DNA from: Trichostrongylus colubriformis
Lineage: Eukaryota > Nematoda > Chromadorea > Rhabditida > Trichostrongylidae
DNA length: 64,000 nt
Assembly: GCA_963978905.1 (NCBI GenBank)
Contig: OZ022256.1
Location: 58,678,646 to 58,742,645 of the forward strand
Direction of reading: 5' to 3'
Shown here: positions 31,613-43,438 of the stretch, in pieces
Layout: every line of letters starts with the position of its first letter
Numbering within the stretch: the first letter of the stretch is position 1
Position numbers and translations under genes: made by a program
The notes under the pieces: model-generated
Seen by the model: only the letters and a program-made list of their open reading frames with translations
What the model was told of the DNA's origin: nothing
Database searches by the model: none

Positions 31613-31865
31613 TGTAAATATAGAGTGTCTACATCTGATAACTTATCAAAATAACATAATAACATAACAAATACAAAATAACATAACAAATGCAAATAAA
31701 TAGCACTCTAAGCGATGCAACGCAAACAGACACAACAAGCCTGTCACCATAGCCTGTCACCAGGTCCATGATAACCGTCTTGTACTTTTGCTGTCGTTTC
31801 CGTCGTATTACGATCTTTTCGATTTTACCCGTATTGTCATTTTTCGATGACGTCACTTCCTATTT

Positions 31866-32760
31866 TTAGGTAACAGAATTGTACCCGTGTACTTTTTTCA
31901 GCATGAATATGACTGGTGTGTAGACAATATTCAAACCGAAGATGATGATGTTCAAACTAAGAAGCTCATGTTGCCTACGATCCAACCGGCAATAATTGGT
32001 CCGAATGCATAGGCTAACAAATAAGAAATGTCTGCAATTGAGTACACTGAGCCGTATACAGGAACACAGAAAAAAACGGAACGGAAACGGATGTCCACGG
32101 AAATCCAAGCATTGGTAGAAGCGAGGTGTCAATAAGGGCGATGCCAAAGCCCACAAAGCTCAATGGAATGATCAGCTAAAATACTGAAGAGGTGTATGTA
32201 GGACAGGGCAAAGAACGAAGTATCCTCGATTCAGGCCGAAGGAAGCGATCTCCCATGTGTGATCGGGGAAAGCTTTCAGAATTCTCACCGTGATGTACAC
32301 AACGAGTGCATGGGGGAAGAAAGCCGGCAACCAAATAACACCAGCCAGCCACACTGGTGTGTCCTGCATACTTCCTCCATCCAGTTGGTGATGGTGGACT
32401 CAAGAAATGCCAATGAAACGTTCGCCATGATTAGCGCCCCAGAGCATACGGCTATCATCGGGTCCATGAACAGGCGCCACATTGGTGTGCCTTTGATACG
32501 CTCTCCAACAACATCCACTGCTACACGACGACCGGGTTGAATCACCATGAACACGGCCAGGGCATCGGCGAGGAAGACGAATGAGAGGATCAGAAATGGT
32601 ACTGGATTGCCAGCCAACGAATATAAACGGTGGTGCGATGATACAGCCGAATGAGATGAAGGCGAGGGCTATACCGAGTGCAGCTGATCGTTCACTTTCT
32701 TCTTTGAAACGGTCGCGGCATCGCTAATCCAGAGATGTCAGCGAAAGCTGAGCCAAATCC
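31866..32760 (-). pseudogene. unc-17: unc-17 pseudogene, exon 2
   Basis: It opens [14 protein letters not shown] after GCGTTTCAG and carries the C-terminal two thirds of the transporter to a TAA at 31866. The segment 32285-32617 is the longest intact piece. The usual long acidic C-terminal tail of UNC-17 is absent. Confidence 0.88.
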
Positions 32761-33579
32761 CTGAAACGCTTGACTTTCAGCTACATTTATAGAAGGCAAA
32801 GTTTTGAGATTTTTTCCTATGAGGACCATATGGGGCCTGTTTCAATTATTGAGGTTATTGGTGACCTCACGATAAACCTCATTTACAGAAGTTCTTAGAA
32901 TGCAATGGCAGGGGGGTATTCCACCATGGGAGCTATTTTGCCTAAGCCTTGCAGGAGAAATGGAACCCTCCTTCACTTGGTATTAGGCAATAGTTGAGTG
33001 TACAGATTGACCCTTCAAAAATTTCTCATATTCACCCTTCAAATATGCCTCTAGCTGCTTAATCCTACAACTATTTTATCGATTCCCCTTTCCCCATCTC
33101 TGTGACAGCACCGTTTCTGGAAGCGTAGAGGAAGTTCCGGAAAAGGTTCCGCAGAAATTCTACAACCCGACCTTATGCTTCCCTTGTGGAGTTCAAAGCC
33201 CAAACAAAAGTCTTAGGTCTCTCGGAAGATAACGTGAAATCAGGCACGATACTCCAGGGGATTCTTGGCCGGCTCAGCCTTTAAAATCGAATCCTCCACG
33301 ACAAAGCAGACGCCGGAATTTTTTCAGGATTTTTGTTATTCCTCTGAAAAGGTTCCGCAGAAATTCTACAATCCGACCTTATGCTTCCCTTGTGGAGTTC
33401 AAAGCCCAAACAAAAGTCTTAGGTAACTATGAGGTGAGTCTCCAAACTGCCTTATTCTACATCATCTAATGTGGTAACCTTGACGGCATCTCGGCATTCT
33501 AAGCCTGTCCCGGCTCGATACATGAATGAATTTAAAGTGTATTTAAAGTTTGCAGGAAAATCGTGCAGAAAAGACAAAC
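32761..33579 (-). other. Intron of the unc-17 pseudogene with a 79-bp direct repeat
   Basis: The intron keeps GT-AG ends. Inside it, 33140-33218 is repeated almost exactly at 33346-33424 in direct orientation with a 206-bp period. The repeat has no coding sense I recognise. Confidence 0.8.
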
Positions 33580-34068
33580 TTGTAATGATCTGGCGAAGAA
33601 CGTGACACTATGGCTGTGGCCGAGAGCAAATATAGCCGTCGAACTGAACATCACCACCAAACCAGTAACCATAGGAATCTCGTAGCCGAGTCGATCAATA
33701 ATATAGCCAGAGAATGGATCGACGAATGTTGAAGAAGGGCTTTTGAGGCGGCTAGCCAGCCGAGCTCAATATCTTCATCTCTGTAGTCGATTTTTCCTCC
33801 AACAGCCTACTATAACGGTACCATTGGGCAGTTTTCTCGTCTCATTGTGATAGCGTGGAAATCTACTGAGTATGCATGAATGTCACGAAGGTATTTAGGA
33901 ACAATTGGCACAATAACCATGTACAGCAGGTTGTCGAGTAGTAGAGCCACAGAGACGATGATCAGTACAAGTTTCTTTTGATTTTGAGGTTCCTCGACCC
34001 ATTGTTTCGTGGCCGCCCGGACGGCGTCCGAATTCTATTCGATGCAGAATTGCCACGTTGAAGCCCAT
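33580..34068 (-). pseudogene. unc-17: unc-17 pseudogene, exon 1
   Basis: It covers the start codon, first membrane segment, lumenal glycosylation-type loop (YHNET and NGT still legible) and the second and third segments. It ends FFARSLQ before a GTTTGT donor. Several single-base shifts interrupt it. Confidence 0.88.
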
Positions 34069-35020
34069 GATGATGAGACAACGACGATGACCTTAATGTA
34101 GAAGAGCACGACGTGGCGAGTACGAGCCCAGCGAGCACAAAACGATGGGCGGGGCGATTAGCGCATACACGGAGAGAAACGAGAACTTAACACAAGCGCT
34201 ATCTGCAACAGTGACAGCCGAGCCATTTATACAGATCAACGCTCGTCCCGCCCACCGCTAGCATGATCACTGGTCCATATGCTATCAGTACTTTCGACAC
34301 ACATGACATAGTCTGTGGGCGGGACGTACAAAAAAACACACACGAGCATTTTGGGTATTCATATGTATTTTCAGGTGAAATCCATGAATTTACTTGAAGA
34401 AGTGGTGAACGAATGGATAACCGTCGGATAGTGGAAGGCTGTACATGTGGCTAAATGAGGAGGTGGCATGGCACTGCGCTGTGAACATGTTGCATTGTGA
34501 AGTGAAAAATAAAAGCAAAGCAAGTAGGGAAAGCACTAGGAAGAATGTTCTCGATTAATGAAAAGGCCAGTTGTGAAGGGACAATCTGTAGTTAAATTGG
34601 CGTTTAAAAGCGAGCTCTAGAGCCTTTTTCACGGTCTCGCTCTACTGCGTTGTGTCCTTCGCGCTGCACTGGGCCCGAGAGAGGGGCAACGTTCGCATGT
34701 GGCTGGCATACCCCCTCGCCATCTGCATCTAATCTTCAGCGAATCTATTGAAGCAACAAGGGCGAAAGGTGATAAGCGACAAGGAATCTCAATTCTCTCA
34801 TTTCTAGTAGCAGTAGTAGTTTCATCCAGTTCTTTCTCTGCCGTTGCACTACTCAGTGCCCCTCTCACCGACTTTCGTATTCCATAATCAGTCAAAATTT
34901 TCCCTTCCAGTGTCATTACTTCTGAAAGGATTTTTACTAGAGAAGGTACGCTGAAGCAAATCTATGCAACATGACTGAGAAAAGAGCTTGAGAGGAATTG
35001 TTCGTGAAAATGAGTTTTTT
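34069..35020. other. Upstream of the unc-17 pseudogene
   Basis: By position this would hold the shared 5' exon and promoter of a cholinergic locus. I see no clear promoter element or further exon. Confidence 0.35.
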
Positions 35021-35390
35021 GTTACTTATATATTTATGTTGTATTCTCATAATGTGGGCCGCATGCAAATTTTCACGCGAAAAACTATGAATCCGGCTAA
35101 GATACAGCTCCATAAAATTTCCGGGCGGGCCCCCGAGAAAATGCCCACCCCGTAGTCCGCCGCTTTCGGAGACGCGTTGTAAGAAGAGAAAATTAGAAAA
35201 TTAGAGAAAAGAAAGTAAAACAGTCGCACTCTCCGCTTTCATGAGAGGCGGACGACGGGACGAGGCCTTACTCGGAGGCCTGCCCATCCGGCCAGGAATT
35301 TGTGGAGCTGTATCTTAGCCGAAATCTCTTTTTTCTGCATGAAACTTTGCATGCAGCTCCTATTAAGCAATGCAACATAAGTATATGGGT
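35021..35390. repeat. Inverted pair of a dispersed repeat
   Basis: Arms 35021-35165 and 35244-35390 are inverted around a 78-bp loop and share GGAGCTGTATCTTAGCCG and the TGCATGCAG region. A third copy lies at 26135-26320. Confidence 0.75.
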
Positions 35391-35943
35391 AACAGAGAAA
35401 CTCACAGTGGACGATTGTCTTGAGGCGGTGTAGATGAGGTCAGCTTCACCAAACAATTTCTTTTACAGCAGGAGTGAGTGACACAAAGTAATTTCAACCC
35501 TAAGGCATGCTACATACTCTGCGGAGCCATCATCACCTTAGCACTGACTCCGCCGTCAATGGGTTTGAGGGGCCCGCATCCGAAAAAGCGCGCGCTGCAA
35601 GTGCACGGAACCTGTCACGCTCACCGAGGACGTGACCACTTCCTGCCTTGAAACACTAACTATCCTCAATCCCACCTGCTAGCAGCGTATCAGACGCGCA
35701 GCCTGCTTCGCGCAGCACTGCAACCTTGCTAAGTACGAATTCTGTTCAAAGCCATAACCCAGGCGTGGCAACGTATGGCGACCTCTTCAGCTCAGTAATC
35801 TGCCCCTTTTGTTCGTTCCTGCACCCAAAAGCAAATTTTCAATGGATTTCACCTTTGTGGTTTTTAGAGGGTTTTACATCTCTAGTTCAGTCACAGGTAT
35901 AGGTCACATAGCGAAAAAAGATATTTTGTGTTCAAAGATTAGT

Positions 35944-36740
35944 TCTTGAAGGTGCTCACCTTCTAGTCAAAACACAGTGATGAACGAGCGATTCGATGAG
36001 GCAAATACGATTCTGAAACGAGTTCACCATGATTAATTGTAACAATCACAACCGATCCAAAATCGATTTAAAGACAGACGAAACGCCATCAAAGTTCGGT
36101 TCACATTAGTTACATTCTTGCTAGGAAGGGCGAGAAAATTGAAGAGGTGAACTAACAATAAGACAGTTAATAATATGGTGAAACAGAGTTTGGAGTTTGT
36201 GATCAAGCCTGCGTTTTGGGCGACCAGGCGAAGAGGCTACATACTGTGCACAATGAATACGATACAAATGGATTAGGCGATCAGGCGAGGCTACATTGTG
36301 CACAATGAATATGATACAAATCGATTAGGCGATTAGGTGATCAGGCGATGCGGGTAGGATAAGATACGTATCTAATGGATGATATTAGGTTGAACTAACC
36401 CGGTTTGAACTGATTTCTGTTACACAATGACGAAAAATTTCACATTTTTTTATTTGTGTCTAACTTCAGTTTGTGTCTAAGTTCAGCTCACCTGCTAGTG
36501 AAAACAGAGCAATGAACGAGTGATCCAGTGAGACAATACGATCCTGAAACGAACTCGCCTAGGCGACCAGGCGATGAGGCTACATACTGTGCACAATGAA
36601 TACGATACGAATCGATTAGGCGATCATGCGATTAGGCGATTAGGCGGATAGGATAAGATGCGTGACTAATGGATGATATTAGGTTGAACCATAATTTCTG
36701 CTACACAATGACGAAATTTGAAAATTGATATTTTTATTTA
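35944..36740. repeat. Direct duplication with GATTAGGCGAT motifs
   Basis: Two copies, roughly 35944-36440 and 36480-36740, share GAACGAG, ACTGTGCACAATGAATAC, repeated GATTAGGCGAT/GATCAGGCGA and GGATGATATTAGGTTGAAC. The second copy runs into the mariner at 36679. The first ends in a similar mariner-end fragment at 36389. Confidence 0.7.
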
Positions 36741-37559
36741 TGTCTAATTTCAGTCAACAAAATATGTACCATTATGACCAGCAATATATTGCCAGCGAAT
36801 ATGGTGGTCATAGATGCCTAGCTTATAGAAGTCTGGAGATCTCTTGTCGAAGAAAGTCTGGAGGCCAATTTTGAGGTCATCGTCGTCACTGATGCCGTCC
36901 GTCGATGAAGTGGTTCAGATATCGGGGTAGGTGGTAGCCATCTGGGACCATGTTCGTAGAATACGGTGAATATGGGTGGAGGAGCTCCGACCAACCAAGG
37001 TCCTGGATCTTTTGACACGTCAACTTTGCCTTATGTGGGCGAGCGTAGCCGTGGAAGAAAAAGACTCGGTCCTTTTTCCGGTGAGTTTTGCAGCTACGGT
37101 GTCCAATTGCCTGCAGTAGAGGTTGGCAGTGACAATCGTGTTGGATGGCGTTAGCTCCCAGTGATTAACGTCAGTTGCGCTCCACCAGACGCATAGAGAA
37201 ATCTTCTTTGGGTGTATATCGCTTTTGGCGTCGGATCTCCAGACTCGCTCGATTTCAGCCATTGCCGACCATGGTAGTAGTTGACGTGAAAGGTCCACTT
37301 TTGTTCGCCGACCAGGTTGCTGAGCCTTGCGTGCTGAAGAACCGAGGCTGATTGTGAAGTAGAAGGAGCTGGAGACCTCTCGCGGAATTGTCGTAGATTC
37401 ACTGAGAAGCCATAGAGAATATGACCGTGTTATAATCAGTAGTCCTTTTCATTCACTCCTATACCCTCCACTACAAAATATTCCAGAAGCTTCCACAGTT
37501 CCCCCCTCCCCCCCCCAAAAAAAAATAAAAAGTGTAACAGGAATTATAGTACAACCTAA
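36679..37559 (-). mobile_element. mariner relic on the minus strand
   Basis: TA flanks inverted ends TTAGGTTGAACCATAATT and TTAGGTTGTACTATAATT. Minus-strand transposase pieces read GEQKWTFHVN (usual GDEKW, so the first aspartate is lost), ISLCVWWSATDVNHWEL and the tail SPDFYKLGIYDHHIRWQYI before TGA at 36751. There are several frame breaks. Confidence 0.85.
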
Positions 37560-38119
37560 TAGTGCGACTGATCGTCTTACGCCTATTGCTTTATCACTCA
37601 TTCTTGGCCTGATCGCAAGAATCGCGAATTCTGGACTATGCTTCAGAACTAATCATAGGAGTTGATGACGATGCACATGGCTTGCTGCTGAAGAAACAAC
37701 TGAGAATTGAGAGTTTTGGTTCCACTGTTTTTTGACATGTTTACTATTTTGATCGCATACAAAAGCAAGCAAAGAGCTGTTACTTAATCTGTGCGAATTT
37801 TCCAAATAGAAATGTGACAATGAAGTGTACAAATCGAGAAGAACACGAATCCGGCCGCCAAGAATTGAATGATAGCTTTTCTCAGCTGAATTCCTCATAT
37901 TAAATAAATATCTTTACGCTCGGCATGGATGTGTCCTGCAAGGAAGCCGCGAACACGCTTGAAGAGCGGACTTCAAGGTATTCAAAGTGAACCTCAACCT
38001 AACAGCGATTGCGACTTGGTAACAAGACAGCTTTACAACTTCTAATTGATGGTTTGGGTCTAAGTTTGTAACAAAAAATGCCCGATTATAACTTTGATTT
38101 TCATGGCTTTTTTATAATA

Positions 38120-38922
38120 GGAATTATAAAAAGAAGATTACCATGTGATGAAAAAGTTTTTCTTTTTTTAAATGCGCACTTTTTTTCCTCAAAACTGCTT
38201 TCCAGCAATTTCTTCTGTACGTACATATGTATTATTGTAATTGTCTTCCATCTCCCGGATAACATTTTTCGGCAAAACATATATTTATGTCGAAGGAGTA
38301 CCTTCGGGGCATTCTACTATATAATTTCAAATATCGGATGGCCTCCAGCAACCGAATCCTGTCGACGTATGAACGCTGCATTTGAAGGGGGTTCAATGTC
38401 TGAACTTGTGGCACAACTTGAGTTTGAACGCTTTCGAGAAGGCAACTACATCGTCAAAGATTCTCACCGGTCCGGACCCCAGCAGCCGTATATTCTGGTC
38501 GCGAAAATCACAGAGAAACGTCCGAACCATGACACGATCCTTTTCCTACACGATAGTGCTCGCCCACATATAGCAAAAGCGACTCGCCAAAAATTTCGCG
38601 AGCTTGAATGAAAAATGCTGCCTTATCCACAATATAGCCCTGATCTTGCTCTATCGGATTATCATCCTTTCCTTTTCCTATCTAACGACATTCAAAGAAA
38701 AACCATCGATAATGAAGATGACATGGAACAGCGGTCGTGCAACTTCTTCAAATCAAAGCCACATCAGTTCTACGCGAATGGCACAGCAAGTTTGCCTAAA
38801 AGGTGGTGAAGAGTGGTAGAGCAAGAATGTGATTACCTTGTTTCAAAGTATGCTCTGTGTTTTGTAATAAAGTGTAAAAATTGATTGCTTCAAAAACGAA
38901 AAAACTTTTTTGACAACCCAAT
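38120..38922 (+). mobile_element. mariner relic
   Basis: The frame at 38280-38810 contains FLHDSARPHIAKATRQKF and, after an in-frame stop, LPYPQYSPDLALSDYHPF, with 34 residues between aspartates. The right end TTTTGACAACCCAA is an inverted-repeat relic; the left end is poorly preserved. Confidence 0.8.
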
Positions 38923-39493
38923 ATAATTAAATTAATGCGAATTTGATTAGCTGACGATTAAACGTAATTAATGTTGAGAAGTTAATTGAGCTACAGAAAA
39001 CATGAGTGAGGAGGGTCTAGTACTTACAAAGTCTTTGAACGCTGAGCAATAGTTTTAAAGTGATACCCTGAGTGTCAAGAACATTTCAAAACTTCGCATA
39101 ATGGTATTCCAAGGAACAACTGGGTGATATTGATACTATAATGAGGATGCTTTTTATTTTCACATGAAAACTTCTGAAACAGATTGCATTCCTGATTGCA
39201 AAGGCCAACTAAGTTGCATATTATAGAGCAGAAGTCTTCAGAAAAAAATCCCCATATTCCAATATTTTTCCCCCAAAAAAACCTATGGGTTTGTTGAAGT
39301 CGCCCTTATGGGCACAAGGAAGTTCGAAAAATCACATTACTAAAATTCTAAGACCTTTTTTTCTGTTGGTCCGGCTTGGTGACCTGCAATACCCGCCCTA
39401 AGTTTTCAAAAATAAACGCGGGAAATGTGGATCCGCATTTTTTCGTTTTTTCATTATAACTACATTTCAGTGCATAATTTCTATACAGATGGA

Positions 39494-39701
39494 TTAGGTT
39501 TGTCCCAAAAGTCTTGTAGGATTTTTTCGATCATCACTTTTATTAATTTTTCTTACAACAAACAACAATCAGGCAACGGCGTATTCACCATTGTTATCGA
39601 CAACACTCGGCCCCCTCATAGGTATAACGTTGATTCCTCGATGTAAACAAGAGTTATTGATTTTTTTGGAAAAATCCTACAAGACTTTTGGGACAACCTA
39701 A
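39494..39701. mobile_element. 208-bp deletion derivative of the 30178 mariner
   Basis: It has the same TTAGGTTTGTCCCAAAAGTC ends, plus interior sequence matching the end of the 30178-31556 element around 31440-31530. Its size is MITE-like. Confidence 0.85.
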
Positions 39702-42356
39702 TATATACCACTGGAATCATTTCGTCAAGCTCTACAACACGGTCGCTTCAGTAAATAGAAAGTCTTAGTCTTGATCATTCACATTCTCAAAACGCCACTG
39801 GGCACCCATCAGCGAACCGAACCACGCTTGCTGTAATTATAACCAGCAGGCAAACGGGTCCTATGACAGCATTCCGCAATTTTAGAAGAGGTATGCCACG
39901 CTGAATAAGAACCATACAGATCGTGGAGCTTTCTAAAGGGTACGATCGTTCCCATACCGGCTTGTCTTAAAGGACCGTCTTCGCTTTGAGACCTCCATCT
40001 GAAAATCAAATCTACTTGTCTGCCAAAGTTAAGACTTCTGGAAAGCCCTGTAGTTTAAATTTTGATGAGAATTCCATTCAGGCTCAAGGATCATTTGTTA
40101 TGTTAAGACCCTCCTTAGGACTTTTTTGGAACTCATGCAGGTTATCTCCTTGACCGAGCTCTCGATTTTCTTGCCCGAACCCTCGATCTGCACTTGATTA
40201 GTTGGCCCATTGGTAAGGGCAGTGCATTGATCGACCTTTTGCAGTGATACCTCATCTCCACGTAACCATTGTATCGTATCTATTATCTTGCATGGCATAG
40301 GGCAGCTTACAGCATCAGGGCCTAAGTTGCTTTGGTATTTAATAATACCCACAAATTTCATGCAGCCAGTTGATGCTTTCTGATTTTTTTTTTGAAATAG
40401 CTCATATTGAGGAGTGTGTATGAAAGTGGGTAAAAGGGAATATTTAAAAAACTGCTTCTGCCGCGCAAGGAAAAACTCATCCTACGCACATATGTATGTA
40501 TGTTAATCACTGTTTCAGGTATTTGCCTGTGTCACTTCTATGTGAAATTGAGAAAAAGGTGAAAAGGCTATATTGAGGTCATTCGCATGGGAATCTTGAT
40601 CATTATTAGAATAAAAGAACAGAAAGAAACGAAATTATATCATATTTACTGGACGAAAATTGGCAATCGGTGCACATAACGTGGCTATAAATATGGACTG
40701 GCAGTTTTAATGATGAGGCATCATGCTGCTTTAATGGAGTGCTGGAAGGCGAAGACAATGTATGCCATCAACCAGTCTTACATTCTACCGTAATCTGTTT
40801 CTATCCACTCATAAACGTTTTGTTAGATTGCGAACGAGCGCTCTCTGAGCTTATCCCAAACGATTTCATTTGCTTCACCCCATTCACTCAGCTTAGCATT
40901 GAGTAATGTGATTTTGAAAGAGAGAGCCACCGTCTTCGGCAGTGATCCATTAATCTGGAATGCGCCACTCTTTTACACATTCCAATATATCGATAAGACG
41001 CACCTATGATGCGATTTACTGTCATACCTTCTTTAAGCAACACAGCAGGATTCTCCATAGAGGAGTAGGGATTTGCTGAAAACTTCCTACTTTACACTAT
41101 GAGGCTGAATCAGTACCGTTAAACTCACTCAGCAGACACGAAAGGAAGGTATCGCCACTGACAAAAATTCCAAGTGGTAACGTAAACGGATTGTTACCTC
41201 CTACTAAACGTTCCCCCACTTTGATAGTGATGTCGAGAGCCTGAACGTACACCTAGCGTAAACATCAATTATGTAAAAAGCTGATTGTATAGCATCCTCA
41301 TTATAATTTTGGGCAAAATTGTATAGCTGAAACCTTGCGATAAACGCAGAAATGAATTCGATAATCATATCACTTAATGGATTCAGTCGACACTATGTGT
41401 CAAAAGACTGTTTCGGCAACTAAGAAGGCTGAAATGGAAGATGAAATGTACAGGAGGTGCAAAAAAAGTAGTTTTTTCCTCCCCTTCCAACCCCATTTTA
41501 GTCAAACATCAGCAAATTCTGACGAGGTAATTCCATTTCCAAATTCACGAGCAGGCTACATACTATCACTAAACTCCGTACCAGCCTTCTGCACGAACAG
41601 GATCGGGAGCTTCTCCTGCGTGAACAAGATGTGCCACCTCAACTCGGCAAAATCCTAGGTTCGCCACCCTCGTTCAGAACCTTGCTAAGCTTCGTTCACT
41701 CTGAGTACCTAAGGGTTTATTTGATGATACAGTCCAACGGTCTCTTCCTTAGATTTCTTTTTCAACTTTCTCATCTTCTGTGAAATACTTACGAATCTAT
41801 GAACTTTGATTATTTGCATTTTTTATCATTGTGGTGCGAGATATTCGATGAAATGAAAACAAGATTGCGTTGTTGCTAATGTAAAGTGTCGCAGTAGCTG
41901 CTGCCAGCAGCCTCGCAACGTATGAAAACCACCCCAGCCTTCCCACTTGACACGGAAGGCCTCCTTTCATTAATCCGGATGCTACAATTGCTGCACATTT
42001 AGGCAGGAGGCGCTGGCGACCAAGTACCAGAAGCGATTGCTCCTCCAAATGCGTTGATAGCCGAATGTGCGCTGGACTTGATGGTTTTCACACAGGTGAG
42101 TTTACTTCGTCTCTGAATTGACTGGAAGGAAGGCTCCTTTGATGGAATTGCATTGCAGTGGCACATAGTAAGCAGTAGCAGAAAGTAAGCGAATTTTCAG
42201 GATTGGCATCCCCTTAATCATATTTCATTTGTGGAATCCGCTTGCGATTCTGATCGAAAAATCGAACAAAACACATCATGCAAAGTGCCCAAGACATTGG
42301 AGAGTGTTATATTTAAGGGCTCCACCAATGGAACAGGTAAACTGCCTACGAATATA
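39702..42356. other. Intergenic, no recognised gene
   Basis: Minus-strand frames at 40098-40361 and 41797-42048 are open but unassigned. The second (GLPCQVGRLGWFSYVARLLA) looks protein-like and could be an exon relic. Confidence 0.35.
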
Positions 42357-42864
42357 CACTAGCGCTCAAAAGTCTTCGGCCAAATCTCTTTTGTCATAAC
42401 TTTTTTTCTACTTGACCAAATTTGACAAAATTTTACTATGTGATGCCTGAACCTACTGCCAACACTTTCTTCTACTTGGGTGCCGCTTGACACTTTTCAT
42501 GGTTTTTTACAAGAATTTACTACAAGACCACCCAAAAGAAAGTAAAAGGCCTGGTCAAGGGGAACGACTTTTTTTACAAAAACAAAACGAGCAAGCCTCA
42601 GAGAACATTAATATATTGTAGAAAGACCACAACTCTTAATGACAGCGGCTCAGCGGGACGGCATAGCGATGGCACTCCAAAAACAAAAAATTTCATATAA
42701 CCGCGTAACGTATATTGTTGAGCGCCAAAATAGTGTATCAAGTATGCAGTGTATCCAAGTACAACATACTAAAACTTCTCATAGATCGGTGTAGTTGCAA
42801 AAAAGTTACAAGTGAAAAACCCCAAGTGAAAGACCATTTCGCCAAAGACTTTTGAGCGCTACTG
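42357..42864. mobile_element. 508-bp MITE with TA target
   Basis: Inverted ends CACTAGCGCTCAAAAGTCTT and CAGTAGCGCTCAAAAGTCTT are flanked by TA on both sides. No protein is encoded. It ends 143 bp upstream of the nicotinamidase exon. Confidence 0.87.
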
Positions 42865-43007
42865 TATATTGAAAGGCAGTCACAATCTCGAAGGCGACTG
42901 TGAGTCGGTCCTTTCTTCTGGCTGCTCTGGCACCAATCAGTTTTAGGAATTGAATCATTGCTCAGTCTAAATATCACTGTAAATAGCTTCAAGTTGAATA
43001 AATTCAG

Positions 43008-43157
43008 ATTCTTCATCCAAGACACTGTGTTCAAGGCTCTTGGGGGCGAAATTCATCCCGATGTCAAAATTCCGCAGAAAACAGCTTTCATTCGGAAAGG
43101 AACTTATGTGTTTATCGATTCCTACTCAGCATTCAATGATAGCAATGGTCATTCATT
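43008..43157 (+). pseudogene. pnc-1: pnc-1 pseudogene, exon with RHCVQGSWG
   Basis: The acceptor AAATTCAG precedes the exon and GTGAGT follows it. TGG-GGG-C-GAA shows the 2-bp loss between the SWG and EIHPD motifs. Confidence 0.78.
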
Positions 43158-43300
43158 GTGAGTATTCGGTATACACAGTTGAGTGTTTGTGCCACGCCCC
43201 TCCACTCTTCCCGCTCATTTGCAATGCAGAGGGGCATGGCGAAAACATGCATGTAACAAAAGTGGAAGAAGAGTCTAGAGCTGACCTTTTTCGTTCTTAG

Positions 43301-43438
43301 TTGCGATTTAGAAGATCTTCTGAAATTTCATGGTATCACGGTTGTGCGTCGCGGCCTCGCCTATGACATATGTGTACGACACACCCTCACAGATGCCAAC
43401 AAACTCGGATTTTTAACGGGTGTCTTACGGGATTGCAG
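43301..43438 (+). pseudogene. pnc-1: pnc-1 pseudogene, exon with the active-site cysteine
   Basis: The exon follows TTCTTAG and ends at GATTGCAG before GTAATC. It is fully open in the frame that continues exon 1, with GLAYDICVRH aligned to the nucleophile loop. Confidence 0.8.

Larger units (their letters stand above)
31866..34068 (-). pseudogene. unc-17: Vesicular acetylcholine transporter pseudogene
   Basis: VAChT (SLC18 family, 12 membrane segments) loads acetylcholine into synaptic vesicles. This copy begins ATG-MGFNV at 34068. In broken frames it then gives [20 protein letters not shown] (first membrane segment), [80 protein letters not shown] and KKVHGYNS before TAA. These match UNC-17 better than vesicular monoamine transporters, judged from memory. 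One intron (32761-33579) keeps its donor and TTTCAG acceptor. Defects include a TAG near 34036, shifts near 33870, 33830 and 33730, a 2-bp loss near 32729, a loss of about 10 bp near 32630, a shift near 32382 and a TAG at 32178. It lies upstream of cha-1 on the same strand, as in the nested cholinergic locus. Confidence 0.92.
43008..43438 (+). pseudogene. pnc-1: Nicotinamidase (isochorismatase family) pseudogene
   Basis: Nicotinamidase deamidates nicotinamide to nicotinic acid in NAD salvage. Exon 43008-43157 reads ILHPRHCVQGSWG and, after a 2-bp loss near 43045, EIHPDVKIPQK and FIDSYSAFND. Exon 43301-43438 reads DLEDLLKFHGITVV and GLAYDICVRHTLTDANKLGF. The active-site cysteine (DICV) and the metal-site HPD-type residues are visible. 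Splice sites are ATTCAG, GTGAGT, TTCTTAG and GTAATC. The upstream catalytic DxQxDF exon and the C-terminus were not found; a MITE ends 143 bp upstream. The frameshift and missing ends argue for a relic, although a single base-calling error could explain the shift alone. Confidence 0.8.

Noticed and set aside
31866..34068. Vesicular monoamine transporter (cat-1) identity
   Set aside because: MGFNV start, [17 protein letters not shown] and the cha-1 context fit UNC-17/VAChT better.
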